From CAVLCC01 sp963661535 (GTDB lineage Bacteria; Actinomycetota; Coriobacteriia; Coriobacteriales; CADBOM01), in assembly GCA_963661535.1 (NCBI GenBank), contig CAVLCC010000022.1, positions 1 through 32,222 on the forward strand: DNA of 32,222 nucleotides, given 5' to 3'. Under the pieces are notes generated by a model. It had not been told where the DNA came from. It did no database searches and saw only the letters and a list, made by a program, of their open reading frames with translations. Shown here piece after piece: positions 1 through 7,877 of the stretch. Each line of letters starts with the position of its first letter. Positions within the stretch are counted from its first letter, which is position 1. Made by a program: the position numbers and the translations under genes.

Positions 1-459
1 GTCTTGTTCGGCCCTAATAGCCTCATCAACATTTGACACAGACACCCCAACAATCTTGGAAGACCCCACTAGCTCTCTAACCATAGACGCTGGCATATCA
101 TCTTGCCCAACATGCACTCCTGCTGCATCGGTCTCAAGTGCGACCTCCACATTGTCGTTAATTATGAGCGCAACACCATAAGCATCTGTAATTTGTTTTA
201 CGCTCTTTGCAATATCTAAAAACTTAGAAGTGTCAACATTTTTCTCGCGGAGCTGCACAAGAGTAACTCCGCCTTTGCAGGCGTCTTCAACATTTTTCTC
301 AATGGTGGGGGAAGACATCAGATCGCGATCTGTGACCATATAGAGTCTGTAGTCTATATGGGGTTTTGCTTGGACACTTGCACTAGGTACCTCCTGATCA
401 ACCGCTTGGTCGGAAGCAGCCCCACGCATTTCTAGCCCCTCTAATTTATCTGCGCCCAT
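1..459 (-). CDS. thiE: Thiamine-phosphate synthase ThiE, 3' end cut by window edge
   Basis: Joins HMP-pyrophosphate and thiazole phosphate to make thiamine phosphate in the cytoplasm. The visible 153 codons begin with ATG directly after the thiM stop codon (stop 460-462, start 457-459), so the two genes are translationally coupled. The first ~35 residues are a poorly conserved extension; then RLYMVTDRDL begins the TIM-barrel, followed by GGVTLVQLREK (the conserved phosphate/pyrimidine-binding strand), LIINDNVEVAL and GVHVGQDDMP, all hallmark ThiE motifs, and VGVSVSN. The C-terminal phosphate-binding glycine loop lies beyond the edge. Last gene seen of the thiD-thiC-thiM-thiE operon. An in-frame ATG after the N-terminal extension (residue 11) is a possible alternative start. 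Identity is very likely. Confidence 0.93.
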   Translation of the reverse strand, partial: MGADKLEGLEMRGAASDQAVDQEVPSASVQAKPHIDYRLYMVTDRDLMSSPTIEKNVEDACKGGVTLVQLREKNVDTSKFLDIAKSVKQITDAYGVALIINDNVEVALETDAAGVHVGQDDMPASMVRELVGSSKIVGVSVSNVDEAIRAEQD

Positions 460-1311
460 TTACCTAACCTCTATACATGCATTAGCGCGATATATGTCTT
501 CATTTAAAAGAGAGAGCTTGTCTATAATTCCTATATGCAAAGATCCCGTGCCAACATATCCATGGTGCTCTAATAGTTCGCTTGCTGCTAGCTCGCCAGC
601 TAGTCCCATTGAACAAATTGCACCAGCTGTAGCAGCTGCAATGTCGTGCGAGTTATCCAGCGCATTTTGAAGATATAGTGCACCCACAAAACACCCTATC
701 AATCCATCGCACATACAACCCGTTCCAGTAATCTTAGACATCAAGGGCGTTCCGTTCAAAACCTTAAATACCACATCGCCATCGGTTATAACATCAACTG
801 TACCTGTAATTGCAACTACACAGTTATGTTTGCGAGCAACCCTGCAAGCCACTTCAACTGGATTATTTGCGGCATCGGCATCAGAAGAGTCAACACCTTT
901 AGTAGATGCGCCTAGACCTGCGATAAAAGATATCTCACTTAGGTTACCCCTAATAACAGTAGGGGAGGTCTGCGACAAAATTCTTTTTGCAGTCTCGTTT
1001 CTCAGCCTCGAAGCACCCGCCCCAACTGGGTCAAATATCATCGGAGTTTTGGTGGTTGACGCTGCCTTGCCTGCCTCAATCATCGACTCGATTGTTCGAG
1101 CGTTTAGAGTTCCCATGTTTATGTTTGTGCAACTTGCAATCGAAACCATGTCAAAAACTTCGTCAATATCATCTGCCATAAGTGCCGAGCCTCCAATGGC
1201 AAGCTCAGCGTTGGCAACATCGTTTACGGTTACGTAGTTTGTTATATTGTGAACTAGCGGCACATTTTTGCGAACACTAGATGCAATCTCTATAATCTTA
1301 TCTAGACTCAT
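460..1311 (-). CDS. thiM: Hydroxyethylthiazole kinase ThiM
   Basis: Phosphorylates 4-methyl-5-(2-hydroxyethyl)thiazole, so the cell can salvage the thiazole half of thiamine. The 283 residues match the usual length. Seen: N-terminal VPLVHNITNYVTVNDVAN and the ALMADD region (substrate binding), DPVGAG at 94-99, RGNLSEI at 121-127, and the anion-hole/ATP loop TGTGC with Cys199 that is typical of the family. The start has a good AGGAG ribosome site on the minus strand. It follows thiC after a 124-bp spacer filled with 11-bp repeats and is coupled to thiE downstream. No thiazole biosynthesis genes (thiG/thiF/thiS/thiH) are in the window, so thiazole may come by salvage; that is inference. Confidence 0.95.
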   Translation of the reverse strand: MSLDKIIEIASSVRKNVPLVHNITNYVTVNDVANAELAIGGSALMADDIDEVFDMVSIASCTNINMGTLNARTIESMIEAGKAASTTKTPMIFDPVGAGASRLRNETAKRILSQTSPTVIRGNLSEISFIAGLGASTKGVDSSDADAANNPVEVACRVARKHNCVVAITGTVDVITDGDVVFKVLNGTPLMSKITGTGCMCDGLIGCFVGALYLQNALDNSHDIAAATAGAICSMGLAGELAASELLEHHGYVGTGSLHIGIIDKLSLLNEDIYRANACIEVR

Positions 1312-1321
1312 AGTTGGTCTC

Positions 1322-1402
1322 CTGTCTGCGTCTTCTGTCTTGCGTCTTGCCTGCGTTTCTTGTATGCATCTTGCTTACATCTTGTCTGCGTCTTGCTTGC
1401 GC
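1322..1402. repeat. Degenerate 11-bp tandem repeats in the thiC-thiM spacer
   Basis: Seven consecutive units start with CTTG or CTGT. Four are in perfect 11-bp register: 1359 CTTGTATGCAT, 1370 CTTGCTTACAT, 1381 CTTGTCTGCGT, 1392 CTTGCTTGCGC (consensus CTTGYNTRCRY). Three earlier units, at 1322, 1335 and 1346, are 13, 11 and 13 bp. The array fills most of the spacer between the thiC stop and the thiM ribosome site. Function unknown; slipped-strand expansion is the likely origin. Confidence 0.8.
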
Positions 1403-1435
1403 CTCGTCTACTGCCTTGCAAAACCAATCCGGCAT

Positions 1436-2746
1436 CTATTTATCCAAAAGCCCTAGTTCAACTTGTTCTAGAGCTTTATTAACTGTGCGAACTGCGCACA
1501 TTTTGCCACACATTGTGCAAGATTCATCTTCTGATGGAGGGGCAGACTCCAAATATTGCTTAGGTTTCTCACTATCTATAGCAAGCTCAAACATTTTTTC
1601 CCAATCAAAGGCGTGGCGAGCATCTGCCATCTGATTATTTCTCTCACGAGCACCTGGAACCCCCTTAACAATATCTGCGGCATGAGCAGCAATTTTTGCA
1701 GCAACAATGCCCTCTTTAACATCTGCCACATCTGGCAGGCGCAAATGCTCAGCAGGGGTTACGTAGCACAAAAAGTCCGCGCCGCTAGATGCAGCAATTG
1801 CTCCACCTATAGCACTAGTTATGTGGTCATATCCAGGCGCAATGTCGCACACCAAAGGACCCAAAACATAAAAAGGAGCACCGTGGCAAAGACGTTTTTC
1901 CATCTTCATGTTGGCAGAAATTTCGTCAAGTGCCATGTGTCCAGGACCTTCAACCATCACTTGAACATCGTGTTCCCAAGCTCGTTTGGTAAGATTTCCA
2001 ATCTCAATTAGCTCACAAATTTGAGAGGAATCGGTTGAGTCGTCAATGCAACCCGGACGCATTGCATCTCCCAAACTAATCGTCATGTCGTGCTCATATA
2101 AAATATCGAGAAGCTCGTCGTAGTATTCAAAAAACGGATTTTCGTTTCCAGTAAGCTGCATCCAAGCAAAGAGGAGAGACCCCCCGCGGCTAACGATATT
2201 CATCCTGCGGCCATCTCGCATAAATGCGTCCACTGTGCGCCTGTTAATTCCAGCATGTATCGTAACAAAATCTACTCCGCTTTTGGCGTGCGCCTCTACA
2301 ACATTCAAAAAGTCTTGCGCCGTTGCTTCAGTTAGCTCTTTTTCGAGATAACCAACTGCATCATACATTGGAACCGTGCCAACCATAGCAGTGCTTTTTG
2401 CAATCAGAGCCTCTCTAAACTTTGCAGTCTTACCGCAGTTAGAAAGATCCATAATCGACTCAACGCCATACTTAAGCGACATGTCAACCTTTTGCATCTC
2501 AACGTCGTAGTTGTGCATATCTCCCGAAACACCAAGGTTTACATTGATTTTTGTTGAGAGTCCACTACCAACCCCCCAAGGATCAAGCGCGCTATGCGCG
2601 TGGTTTGCTGGGATAACAATTTGGCCTTTTGCCATTTGTGCTTTGAGCCAGTCGATATCGCATTGCTCCTTTTGAGCTACGCGCTCCATTTGTGGAGTTG
2701 TGATACCTTGTTTTGCGGCTTCCATTTGAGTAGAATATTTTTGCAT
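1436..2746 (-). CDS. thiC: Phosphomethylpyrimidine synthase ThiC (short form)
   Basis: Radical-SAM enzyme that rearranges aminoimidazole ribotide into HMP phosphate, the pyrimidine half of thiamine. At 436 residues it is the short form lacking the long N-terminal domain of the ~600-residue enzymes. Seen: IVIPANHAHSALDPWGVG near residue 45, SIMDLSNCGK, VDFVTIHAGINRRTV, GDAMRPGCIDDSTD, MVEGPGHMALDEI and the C-terminal cluster-binding segment with Cys410, Cys413 and Cys417 in CTMCGKMC. The Cys spacing is C-x2-C-x3-C, one residue shorter than the C-x2-C-x4-C of long ThiC. The ATG start is preceded by AAAAGGAGCGCAA. It is the second gene of the operon, 107 bp after thiD. Confidence 0.95.
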   Translation of the reverse strand: MQKYSTQMEAAKQGITTPQMERVAQKEQCDIDWLKAQMAKGQIVIPANHAHSALDPWGVGSGLSTKINVNLGVSGDMHNYDVEMQKVDMSLKYGVESIMDLSNCGKTAKFREALIAKSTAMVGTVPMYDAVGYLEKELTEATAQDFLNVVEAHAKSGVDFVTIHAGINRRTVDAFMRDGRRMNIVSRGGSLLFAWMQLTGNENPFFEYYDELLDILYEHDMTISLGDAMRPGCIDDSTDSSQICELIEIGNLTKRAWEHDVQVMVEGPGHMALDEISANMKMEKRLCHGAPFYVLGPLVCDIAPGYDHITSAIGGAIAASSGADFLCYVTPAEHLRLPDVADVKEGIVAAKIAAHAADIVKGVPGARERNNQMADARHAFDWEKMFELAIDSEKPKQYLESAPPSEDESCTMCGKMCAVRTVNKALEQVELGLLDK

Positions 2747-2853
2747 TTGCGCTCCTTTTCTTGTCTGGGTTTTTCTTAAGTTTGTTTGTTACTTATGTTT
2801 TGAGATGCTTGGTTAGTTTTTTTTAGGCTTCTCGTGAGTATCGCCTTGTGGCT

Positions 2854-3801
2854 TTATTGCCTTGCAACACCGTCGCTTTTGTGCCCTACCGCCTCATTGC
2901 CTAATACAAATGGATTTATTATCGTGCACCCTTTGCCCATGTTTGTGGGATGTGTGATCATCGAATTTATTTTTTGATGCGCTGCACCCACGGCTTCTTT
3001 TAAATCTAAACCTTGAGCTAGTCCACAAGCAATAGTAGTTGATAGCGAACACCCCGTGCCATGAAATTCTCCTGCAACCTTGTGAGACCTAAGCTCCAAA
3101 ATCAGCTCAGCATTATTTGGAGGAGTTTGTTTGCACTCATCGTCGGAGCCGTCATACGCACTATAAAGCCGGTCTATGCATATGCTGCCAACATCAGCGC
3201 TGTTTTGCTCGTCTGAGTCTATACACCCATGTCCACCTTTAATCAAAATATTTTTTGCTCCAAAAGATGCTAGTTTTGAAGCAGCGGCTATCATTTGACT
3301 ATCAAAGTATTCTCTAGTTTCTTGCACACCCAATTCACAAGGCTGATTTATCAAATCAACTCCAGTAAGAGACAAAACCTCTGGCAAATTTGGGGTTACC
3401 AACGTAGATAAGGGAAGCAGCAACTCGCAAAGAGCCTCAACCATCTGGTCTTGAGCAAGAGACGCGCCCGAAGTTGCAACTAGCACAGGATCTAAAACAA
3501 CTGGAATCTCGGGGTGACATTTCAATTCATCTGCCACAGCGCCAGCCACTTCTACAGAGCCTAACATTCCAATTTTTATAGCTTGTGGCGCGACGTCTGC
3601 AAACACAGCTTTGATTTGTGCTTTCACCATCTCGCCAGACATTTGTTCAACACCCAAAACACCCATCGTATTTTGAGCTGTAACTGCAGTAATAGCGCAG
3701 GTCGCATGCACACCTAGTGAAGCTGCTACTTTTATATCGATTTGTGCTCCAGCTCCAGATATTGAGTCGGAGCCTGCTATAGCAAGAATTGAATTATTCA
3801 T
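2854..3801 (-). CDS. thiD: Hydroxymethylpyrimidine/phosphomethylpyrimidine kinase ThiD
   Basis: Phosphorylates HMP and HMP-P to HMP-PP, the co-substrate of ThiE. Ribokinase-fold protein of 315 residues, about 45 longer than typical ThiD. Seen: ILAIAGSDSISGAGAQIDIK at 5-24 (substrate site), AITAVTAQNT, KIGMLGS at 77-82, VVLDPVLVATSG at 101-112, TPNLPEV at 136-142, ILIKGGHG at 185-192 and the catalytic loop HGTGC at 247-251. The extra length is an acidic, Asp/Ser/Cys-containing insert at about 193-235, between the GGH motif and the HGTGC loop. The motifs are intact, so the enzyme should be active. First gene of the operon; its start lies six bases after the closing stem of the TPP riboswitch. 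Confidence 0.94.
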   Translation of the reverse strand: MNNSILAIAGSDSISGAGAQIDIKVAASLGVHATCAITAVTAQNTMGVLGVEQMSGEMVKAQIKAVFADVAPQAIKIGMLGSVEVAGAVADELKCHPEIPVVLDPVLVATSGASLAQDQMVEALCELLLPLSTLVTPNLPEVLSLTGVDLINQPCELGVQETREYFDSQMIAAASKLASFGAKNILIKGGHGCIDSDEQNSADVGSICIDRLYSAYDGSDDECKQTPPNNAELILELRSHKVAGEFHGTGCSLSTTIACGLAQGLDLKEAVGAAHQKINSMITHPTNMGKGCTIINPFVLGNEAVGHKSDGVARQ

Positions 3802-3807
3802 ATCACA

Positions 3808-3897
3808 TTTCGGCCCCGCATTACCAAGACCGTCCTTTTCTCGGTCGCAGACTTAAAGCCTGCCTCTCAGCCGCATTTGTGAGCAGCTCCCGAAGTT
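3808..3897 (-). promoter_or_regulatory. TPP (thi-box) riboswitch, divergent
   Basis: On the minus strand the leader contains the invariant GGCTGAGAG core of the pyrimidine-sensor arm and TGGTAATGC resembling the pyrophosphate-sensor loop. The outer stem P1 pairs TTCGG (plus-strand 3890-3894) with CCGAA (3809-3813), and P2 pairs AGCTGC with GCGGCT around an 8-nt loop. An additional hairpin (GACCG/CGGTC) is inserted between CTTTAAGTCTG and the TAATGC loop, and the usual GCGTAGGGA end is degenerate. It sits directly before thiD, exactly where a thi-box is expected. Identification is by motif and pairing only. Confidence 0.8.
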
Positions 3898-3922
3898 GTT
3901 AAAAGTTTCTAAGACAAGTTGT

Positions 3923-3937
3923 ATATTAGCACTGCCA
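3923..3937 (-). promoter_or_regulatory. Possible extended -10 promoter of the thi operon
   Basis: On the minus strand TGCTAATAT (TG-N-TAATAT) lies about 25 nt upstream of the riboswitch P1 stem, which would start the transcript just before the aptamer. No good -35 box is visible at 17 bp. Placement fits; the sequence alone is weak evidence. Confidence 0.35.
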
Positions 3938-4040
3938 GGCAATTTTTGTTCTTTTATGTTTATTAGATGGTATCTGGGGCACTAGCTTAAACCAAGCTTA
4001 AATTCGCAGCTGTTATTTGATAAAATTTTTTATAAGGCTT

Positions 4041-4074
4041 TAAAATTCAGTTGTTAATAAAATTCAGTGGTTAA
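4041..4074. repeat. 17-bp perfect-register tandem repeat before the ricin-LDT gene
   Basis: TAAAATTCAGTTGTTAA (4041-4057) is followed without a gap by TAAAATTCAGTGGTTAA (4058-4074), one mismatch. It lies 55-90 bp before the start of the wall-protein gene and just before an AT-rich TATATA stretch that could be a -10. A pair of operator sites for an unknown regulator is possible; it could equally be a recent duplication. Confidence 0.75.
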
Positions 4075-4129
4075 AAAATATATAAGTCCAAGCGGCTAAA
4101 TTTTTATAGTTAAGGAGAGAGAGATACGC

Positions 4130-7100
4130 ATGCGAATTTCAAAGAAAGTATTTAATATTTTGCTTTCGTTTATTTTGATGATGTCATTTATTCCAAGCAG
4201 TGCTTATGCTAACAGCACATCTGATTCTGACGCACATAACGCTCAAGACTCTCAAACCCAGATAAATGAAGACGAAACTTACAGAAGCGATGACAATTCA
4301 ACTTCAGCCAATACCAACGATAACTCAATAAGTACGCAAGACGATACAGATGATTTTGGCAGCAGCTCTGGTGAACAGTCAAAACAAGATACAAACATTC
4401 TCAACCAGCAAGCTCAGCAAAATGCTATCACCGAGGCCCTCACTAGTTCTCAAAATTCAAATGCAAATGAGGGGGAAGATAAGGGCAACGCACAATCCCA
4501 AACTCAAGAAAAGGAACCTCAAAAAACCATTGAAGATGGCATTTATACAATTAGCCTTGTAGCCAATTCGGATATGGCACTAGACGTGGCTGGAGGTTCA
4601 CTTAAAAGTGGAGCAAATATTCAGATATATAATTCAAACAGCTCAGCGGCTCAAAAGTTTAAATTTGTTTGTGACGAAAGTGGTTTTTATACGATTACAA
4701 ATTTTAAGTCGGGCATGGCACTCGATGCTGCTTACGCAGGTCAAGAGTCTGGAACAAATGTATGGCAATGGACTTCAAACAATTCTGATGCTCAAAAATG
4801 GGCAGTTCTTCAAAACGATGATAACTCATACTCAATCATAAACAAAGCCAACGGACTAAAGCTAGATGCCTTGGGAACTTCTAAAGGATCTAATGTGGAG
4901 CTTTGGAATGATGATTCTGCTCGTTTGCAATCTTTTGATTTAACGCCTGCGATCCTAGAGCGAACAGTGCAAGACGGAACTTACTATATTTCTTCTGCAA
5001 TAAATCGAGGTCAGGTATTTGATGTAAAAAGTGGCTCGCTATCTGATAGTGCTGGTATTCAGGCATATGGTTCTAATATGACAAAAGCTCAAAAATTCAA
5101 CTTTGCTTATAATGAAGAGAGTGGCTACTACACAATCACAAATGTGGGTTCTAACAAAGTCCTAGACGCAACAGGTGCAATATTTTCTAAAGGCACAAAA
5201 ATACAGCAATGGAAATCCAACAATACCTTGGCGCAAAAGTGGGAAGTAGCAACCAACGGACACGGATACACCATTAAGTCGGCTGCAGATTCGAGCCTAG
5301 TATTTGACCTAGCAGGTGGAAGCTCTGATAGCGGCACGCAAGTTCAGCTTTGGAGCTCAAACAACACAGCAGCGCAAAAATTCTACCTAGTTAAAGATGA
5401 ACAAAGAGAAGTTAGTGCTGGCAGCGATCTATCTCTAAACGATTGGTATGAGATTGTGCCTACAGTGGCTACAAAAACATGTTTTGACATTGCTTCAGGT
5501 TCTAAAGATAGTGGAGCTATAACAAGATTATGGAACAAAAATCAAACTATGGCTCAGCTATACAAGCTCGATTATAAGGACGGTTACTATCGAATTATTT
5601 GTCAAAACTCCAACAAGGCTCTAGAACTAAAAAACGGAAGCGTAGTACCAGGCATAGGAACACAACAGGTTGATCAAGTAGACAGCCTAGCTCAGCAATT
5701 TAGAATCGATGTTAACGAAGATGGAACGTACACATTTACTTGTGCAGCCAATGGATTGCAACTAGCCATTAACTCACTTAACAGCGGAACTAATATTTTG
5801 GGCGAGCTAGAGGGCGATACCTCTGTGAGCAATAAATTTATATTGGTGAAGAGGAATTATGTTCTGCCCGAAAATCTCGTAGAAATTTCGCCTAGTTATG
5901 ACACAAGCAAAGATCTAGACCTTTCTGGTGGAGCTGATTGGAGCGGAGCAAATATTCAGCTGTGGAACTCTAATGGAACGCTAGCGCAAAAATGGCAGAT
6001 TAGACAGGTATCGGGCGAAAATGATGTGTATCGTTTTGAGTCGGCTTGCTCTGGAAAATATATGGCAGTTAGCGGAACTAATGTATGCCAGCTCAACTAT
6101 GATAGCAACTCTCAAGCTCAAAAGTGGAAACTTGTAGGAATTGATGCGGGTGCCTGCACGTTTATGAATCTTGAGACAAATACAGTTTTAGATGTACATG
6201 GCGCTCAAAGCGATAATGGAACAAACATTCAAACATATAAGTCTAATGGATCTGCTGCTCAAAAGTTTGTAATAAAAAGCACTGGATATGTGCAAACTGG
6301 TATGTTTGTTTTTCATTCAAAATCAAACTATAACAAGGTTATGGATGTAGCCGGTGGTTCTAAAGATGATTGTGCAAAAATTCAAGCATATGATTTTAAT
6401 GATTCGGGTGCTCAAAAGTGGAGCATTGTTAGCAACGATGATGGAACATATCGCATAGTTAATGCGGCAAGCGACAAAGTGCTAGATGTTTATTGCGGCT
6501 CAGCATATAATGGTGCGCCTATTCAGCAGTATTCTTGGAATGGATCGAATGCTCAAAAATGGTATCCAACATATCAACGTGGGGGTGGAATTTCTTTTGA
6601 GTCTGCCCTAAACAGAAACTTGGTTTTAGCATTTAATGCTAGTGATCCATGGAATGGCTGCAGTCTTTTGTTAGCCCAAAAAGATGGAACAACATCTCAA
6701 AACTTCTTATTTGAACAAACCACATATGTTCCTCCTATACCTGCCGAGATGCAAACTATGATTGATAGGATGTATTGGGAGGATAGTGGAACCGAGTGGG
6801 CAATCGGAGTTGATAGAGCTGCCAACAAGGTTGGTGTATTTAATGGCTATGCAGGTCATTGGAGTCTAGTTTATTGGTGGAGTTGCGCTTGTGGTGCTTC
6901 TTGGTCGCCAACGATTACGGGCACCTACTGGACCACAGGTTATAAAAAGCCAGTTTTGAGCACCGATTCGCGTGCTGTTCATTGTACTCAAATCGATGGA
7001 GAGTATTTCTTCCATAGCATCTTGGAGTCTGAAGATGAGCTCGGTCAAAGCGTTTCTCATGGTTGTGTGAGAATGCACTGGAACGATGCCTGGTGGATAT

Positions 7101-7144
7101 ATACAAACATTAATGCGGGCACTAAGGTAGTGATTTATAACTAG
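4130..7144 (+). CDS. Secreted protein: 15 ricin-type beta-trefoil repeats plus L,D-transpeptidase domain
   Basis: Probably an exported wall enzyme that binds carbohydrate and cross-links or anchors to peptidoglycan. Residues 1-27 are a signal peptide (KK, hydrophobic core, cleavage after AYA). Residues 28-134 are a Ser/Asn/Asp/Gln-rich linker. From about 135 to 865 come 15 ricin-like beta-trefoil repeats of ~47 residues, each ending in an AQKW/AQKF-type variant of the QxW motif; three are degenerate (RLQSF, SNKF, SQNF). Fifteen subdomains equal five trefoils. Residues ~873-1004 form an L,D-transpeptidase (YkuD) domain: AIGVDRAANKVGVF, FFHS with His962, and the catalytic SHGCVRM with Cys979. 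No LPxTG or membrane anchor follows the domain. The start has AAGGAGAGAG upstream. The ABC ATPase gene begins 30 bp downstream. Domain call is firm; ligand unknown. Confidence 0.9.
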   Translation: MRISKKVFNILLSFILMMSFIPSSAYANSTSDSDAHNAQDSQTQINEDETYRSDDNSTSANTNDNSISTQDDTDDFGSSSGEQSKQDTNILNQQAQQNAITEALTSSQNSNANEGEDKGNAQSQTQEKEPQKTIEDGIYTISLVANSDMALDVAGGSLKSGANIQIYNSNSSAAQKFKFVCDESGFYTITNFKSGMALDAAYAGQESGTNVWQWTSNNSDAQKWAVLQNDDNSYSIINKANGLKLDALGTSKGSNVELWNDDSARLQSFDLTPAILERTVQDGTYYISSAINRGQVFDVKSGSLSDSAGIQAYGSNMTKAQKFNFAYNEESGYYTITNVGSNKVLDATGAIFSKGTKIQQWKSNNTLAQKWEVATNGHGYTIKSAADSSLVFDLAGGSSDSGTQVQLWSSNNTAAQKFYLVKDEQREVSAGSDLSLNDWYEIVPTVATKTCFDIASGSKDSGAITRLWNKNQTMAQLYKLDYKDGYYRIICQNSNKALELKNGSVVPGIGTQQVDQVDSLAQQFRIDVNEDGTYTFTCAANGLQLAINSLNSGTNILGELEGDTSVSNKFILVKRNYVLPENLVEISPSYDTSKDLDLSGGADWSGANIQLWNSNGTLAQKWQIRQVSGENDVYRFESACSGKYMAVSGTNVCQLNYDSNSQAQKWKLVGIDAGACTFMNLETNTVLDVHGAQSDNGTNIQTYKSNGSAAQKFVIKSTGYVQTGMFVFHSKSNYNKVMDVAGGSKDDCAKIQAYDFNDSGAQKWSIVSNDDGTYRIVNAASDKVLDVYCGSAYNGAPIQQYSWNGSNAQKWYPTYQRGGGISFESALNRNLVLAFNASDPWNGCSLLLAQKDGTTSQNFLFEQTTYVPPIPAEMQTMIDRMYWEDSGTEWAIGVDRAANKVGVFNGYAGHWSLVYWWSCACGASWSPTITGTYWTTGYKKPVLSTDSRAVHCTQIDGEYFFHSILESEDELGQSVSHGCVRMHWNDAWWIYTNINAGTKVVIYN

Positions 7145-7174
7145 CTAAAAACTAGCAAAAATAAGGATAGATAA

Positions 7175-7876
7175 ATGGCATTTGTTGAGTTTAGAGATTT
7201 AAGAAAAATATATGGCACAGGTGAGCTAGAAGTTTGTGCATTAGATGGAATGACTTTTGATATAGAGCAAGGGGAGCTTGTTGTTATAGTTGGTCCATCT
7301 GGTTCTGGCAAAACTACGCTTTTAAATATGCTAGGAGGCATGGATAAGATAACTTCTGGCTCAATTAAGCTAGATGGCCAAGAGATCTCGAATCTAAGTT
7401 CAAAGGCTATGACTCAATATCGTCGCCACGACATTGGCTTTGTATTTCAGTTCTATAATTTGGTTCAAAATTTAACTGCTCTAGAAAATGTTGAGTTAGC
7501 TAGTCAACTGTGTCGTGACCCTTATCCGCCTGAGCAAGTATTGAAGCTAGTGGGATTGGATCATCGCATGAATAACTTTCCAGCTCAGCTCTCAGGCGGC
7601 GAGCAGCAGCGTGTGGCAATAGCTCGCGCTCTTGCAAAAAATCCAAAACTGCTTTTATGCGACGAGCCAACAGGAGCTTTAGATTATAAAACCGGAAAAG
7701 CAATTTTAAAGTTGCTGCAAGATACATGCAAAAACACAGGCTGCACCGTTGTTTTGATAACTCATAACTCGGCATTTACACAAATTGCAGACCGCGTTGT
7801 TCGTGTAAAAGAGGGCAAAGCAGAAAGCGTTGAACTAAATAGCGCACCAAGTTCTGCAGATATGGTGGAGTGGTAG
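7175..7876 (+). CDS. ABC transporter ATP-binding protein, MacB/LolD type
   Basis: ATPase that powers the adjacent FtsX-like permease at the inner face of the membrane. 233 residues, normal for the MacB/LolD/BceA class. Walker A GPSGSGKTT at 40-48, Q-loop Gln92 in FVFQFYNLV, signature LSGGEQQR at 139-146, Walker B LLLCDEPTGALD at 159-170 and H-loop His197 in LITHN; all catalytic residues are present. The DEPTGALD and FQFYNLVQNLTALENVELA signatures are typical of this mechanotransmitting group. The ATG has AAGGATAG upstream. The stop is separated from the permease start by one base, so the pair is coupled. It may be co-transcribed with the wall-protein gene 30 bp before it. Cargo unknown. Confidence 0.93.
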   Translation: MAFVEFRDLRKIYGTGELEVCALDGMTFDIEQGELVVIVGPSGSGKTTLLNMLGGMDKITSGSIKLDGQEISNLSSKAMTQYRRHDIGFVFQFYNLVQNLTALENVELASQLCRDPYPPEQVLKLVGLDHRMNNFPAQLSGGEQQRVAIARALAKNPKLLLCDEPTGALDYKTGKAILKLLQDTCKNTGCTVVLITHNSAFTQIADRVVRVKEGKAESVELNSAPSSADMVEW

Positions 7877-7877
7877 A

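Larger units (their letters stand above)
3802..4129. other. Divergent intergenic region, thiD / ricin-LDT gene
   Basis: Holds the TPP riboswitch and a putative promoter on the minus strand and, on the plus side, an AT-rich stretch with the 17-bp tandem repeat and a strong AAGGAGAGAG ribosome site for the wall-protein gene. AGCTTAAA-like words occur twice near 3983-4001. No small gene seen. Confidence 0.6.

Noticed and set aside
830..1237. Open frame on the plus strand inside thiM
   Set aside because: Antisense shadow of thiM; no ribosome site and no recognisable motifs.
4535..6720. CRISPR or DNA-level satellite reading of the repetitive ricin region
   Set aside because: Repetition is at the protein level (AQKW-type motifs every ~47 residues) with diverged DNA; no identical repeats with unique spacers.
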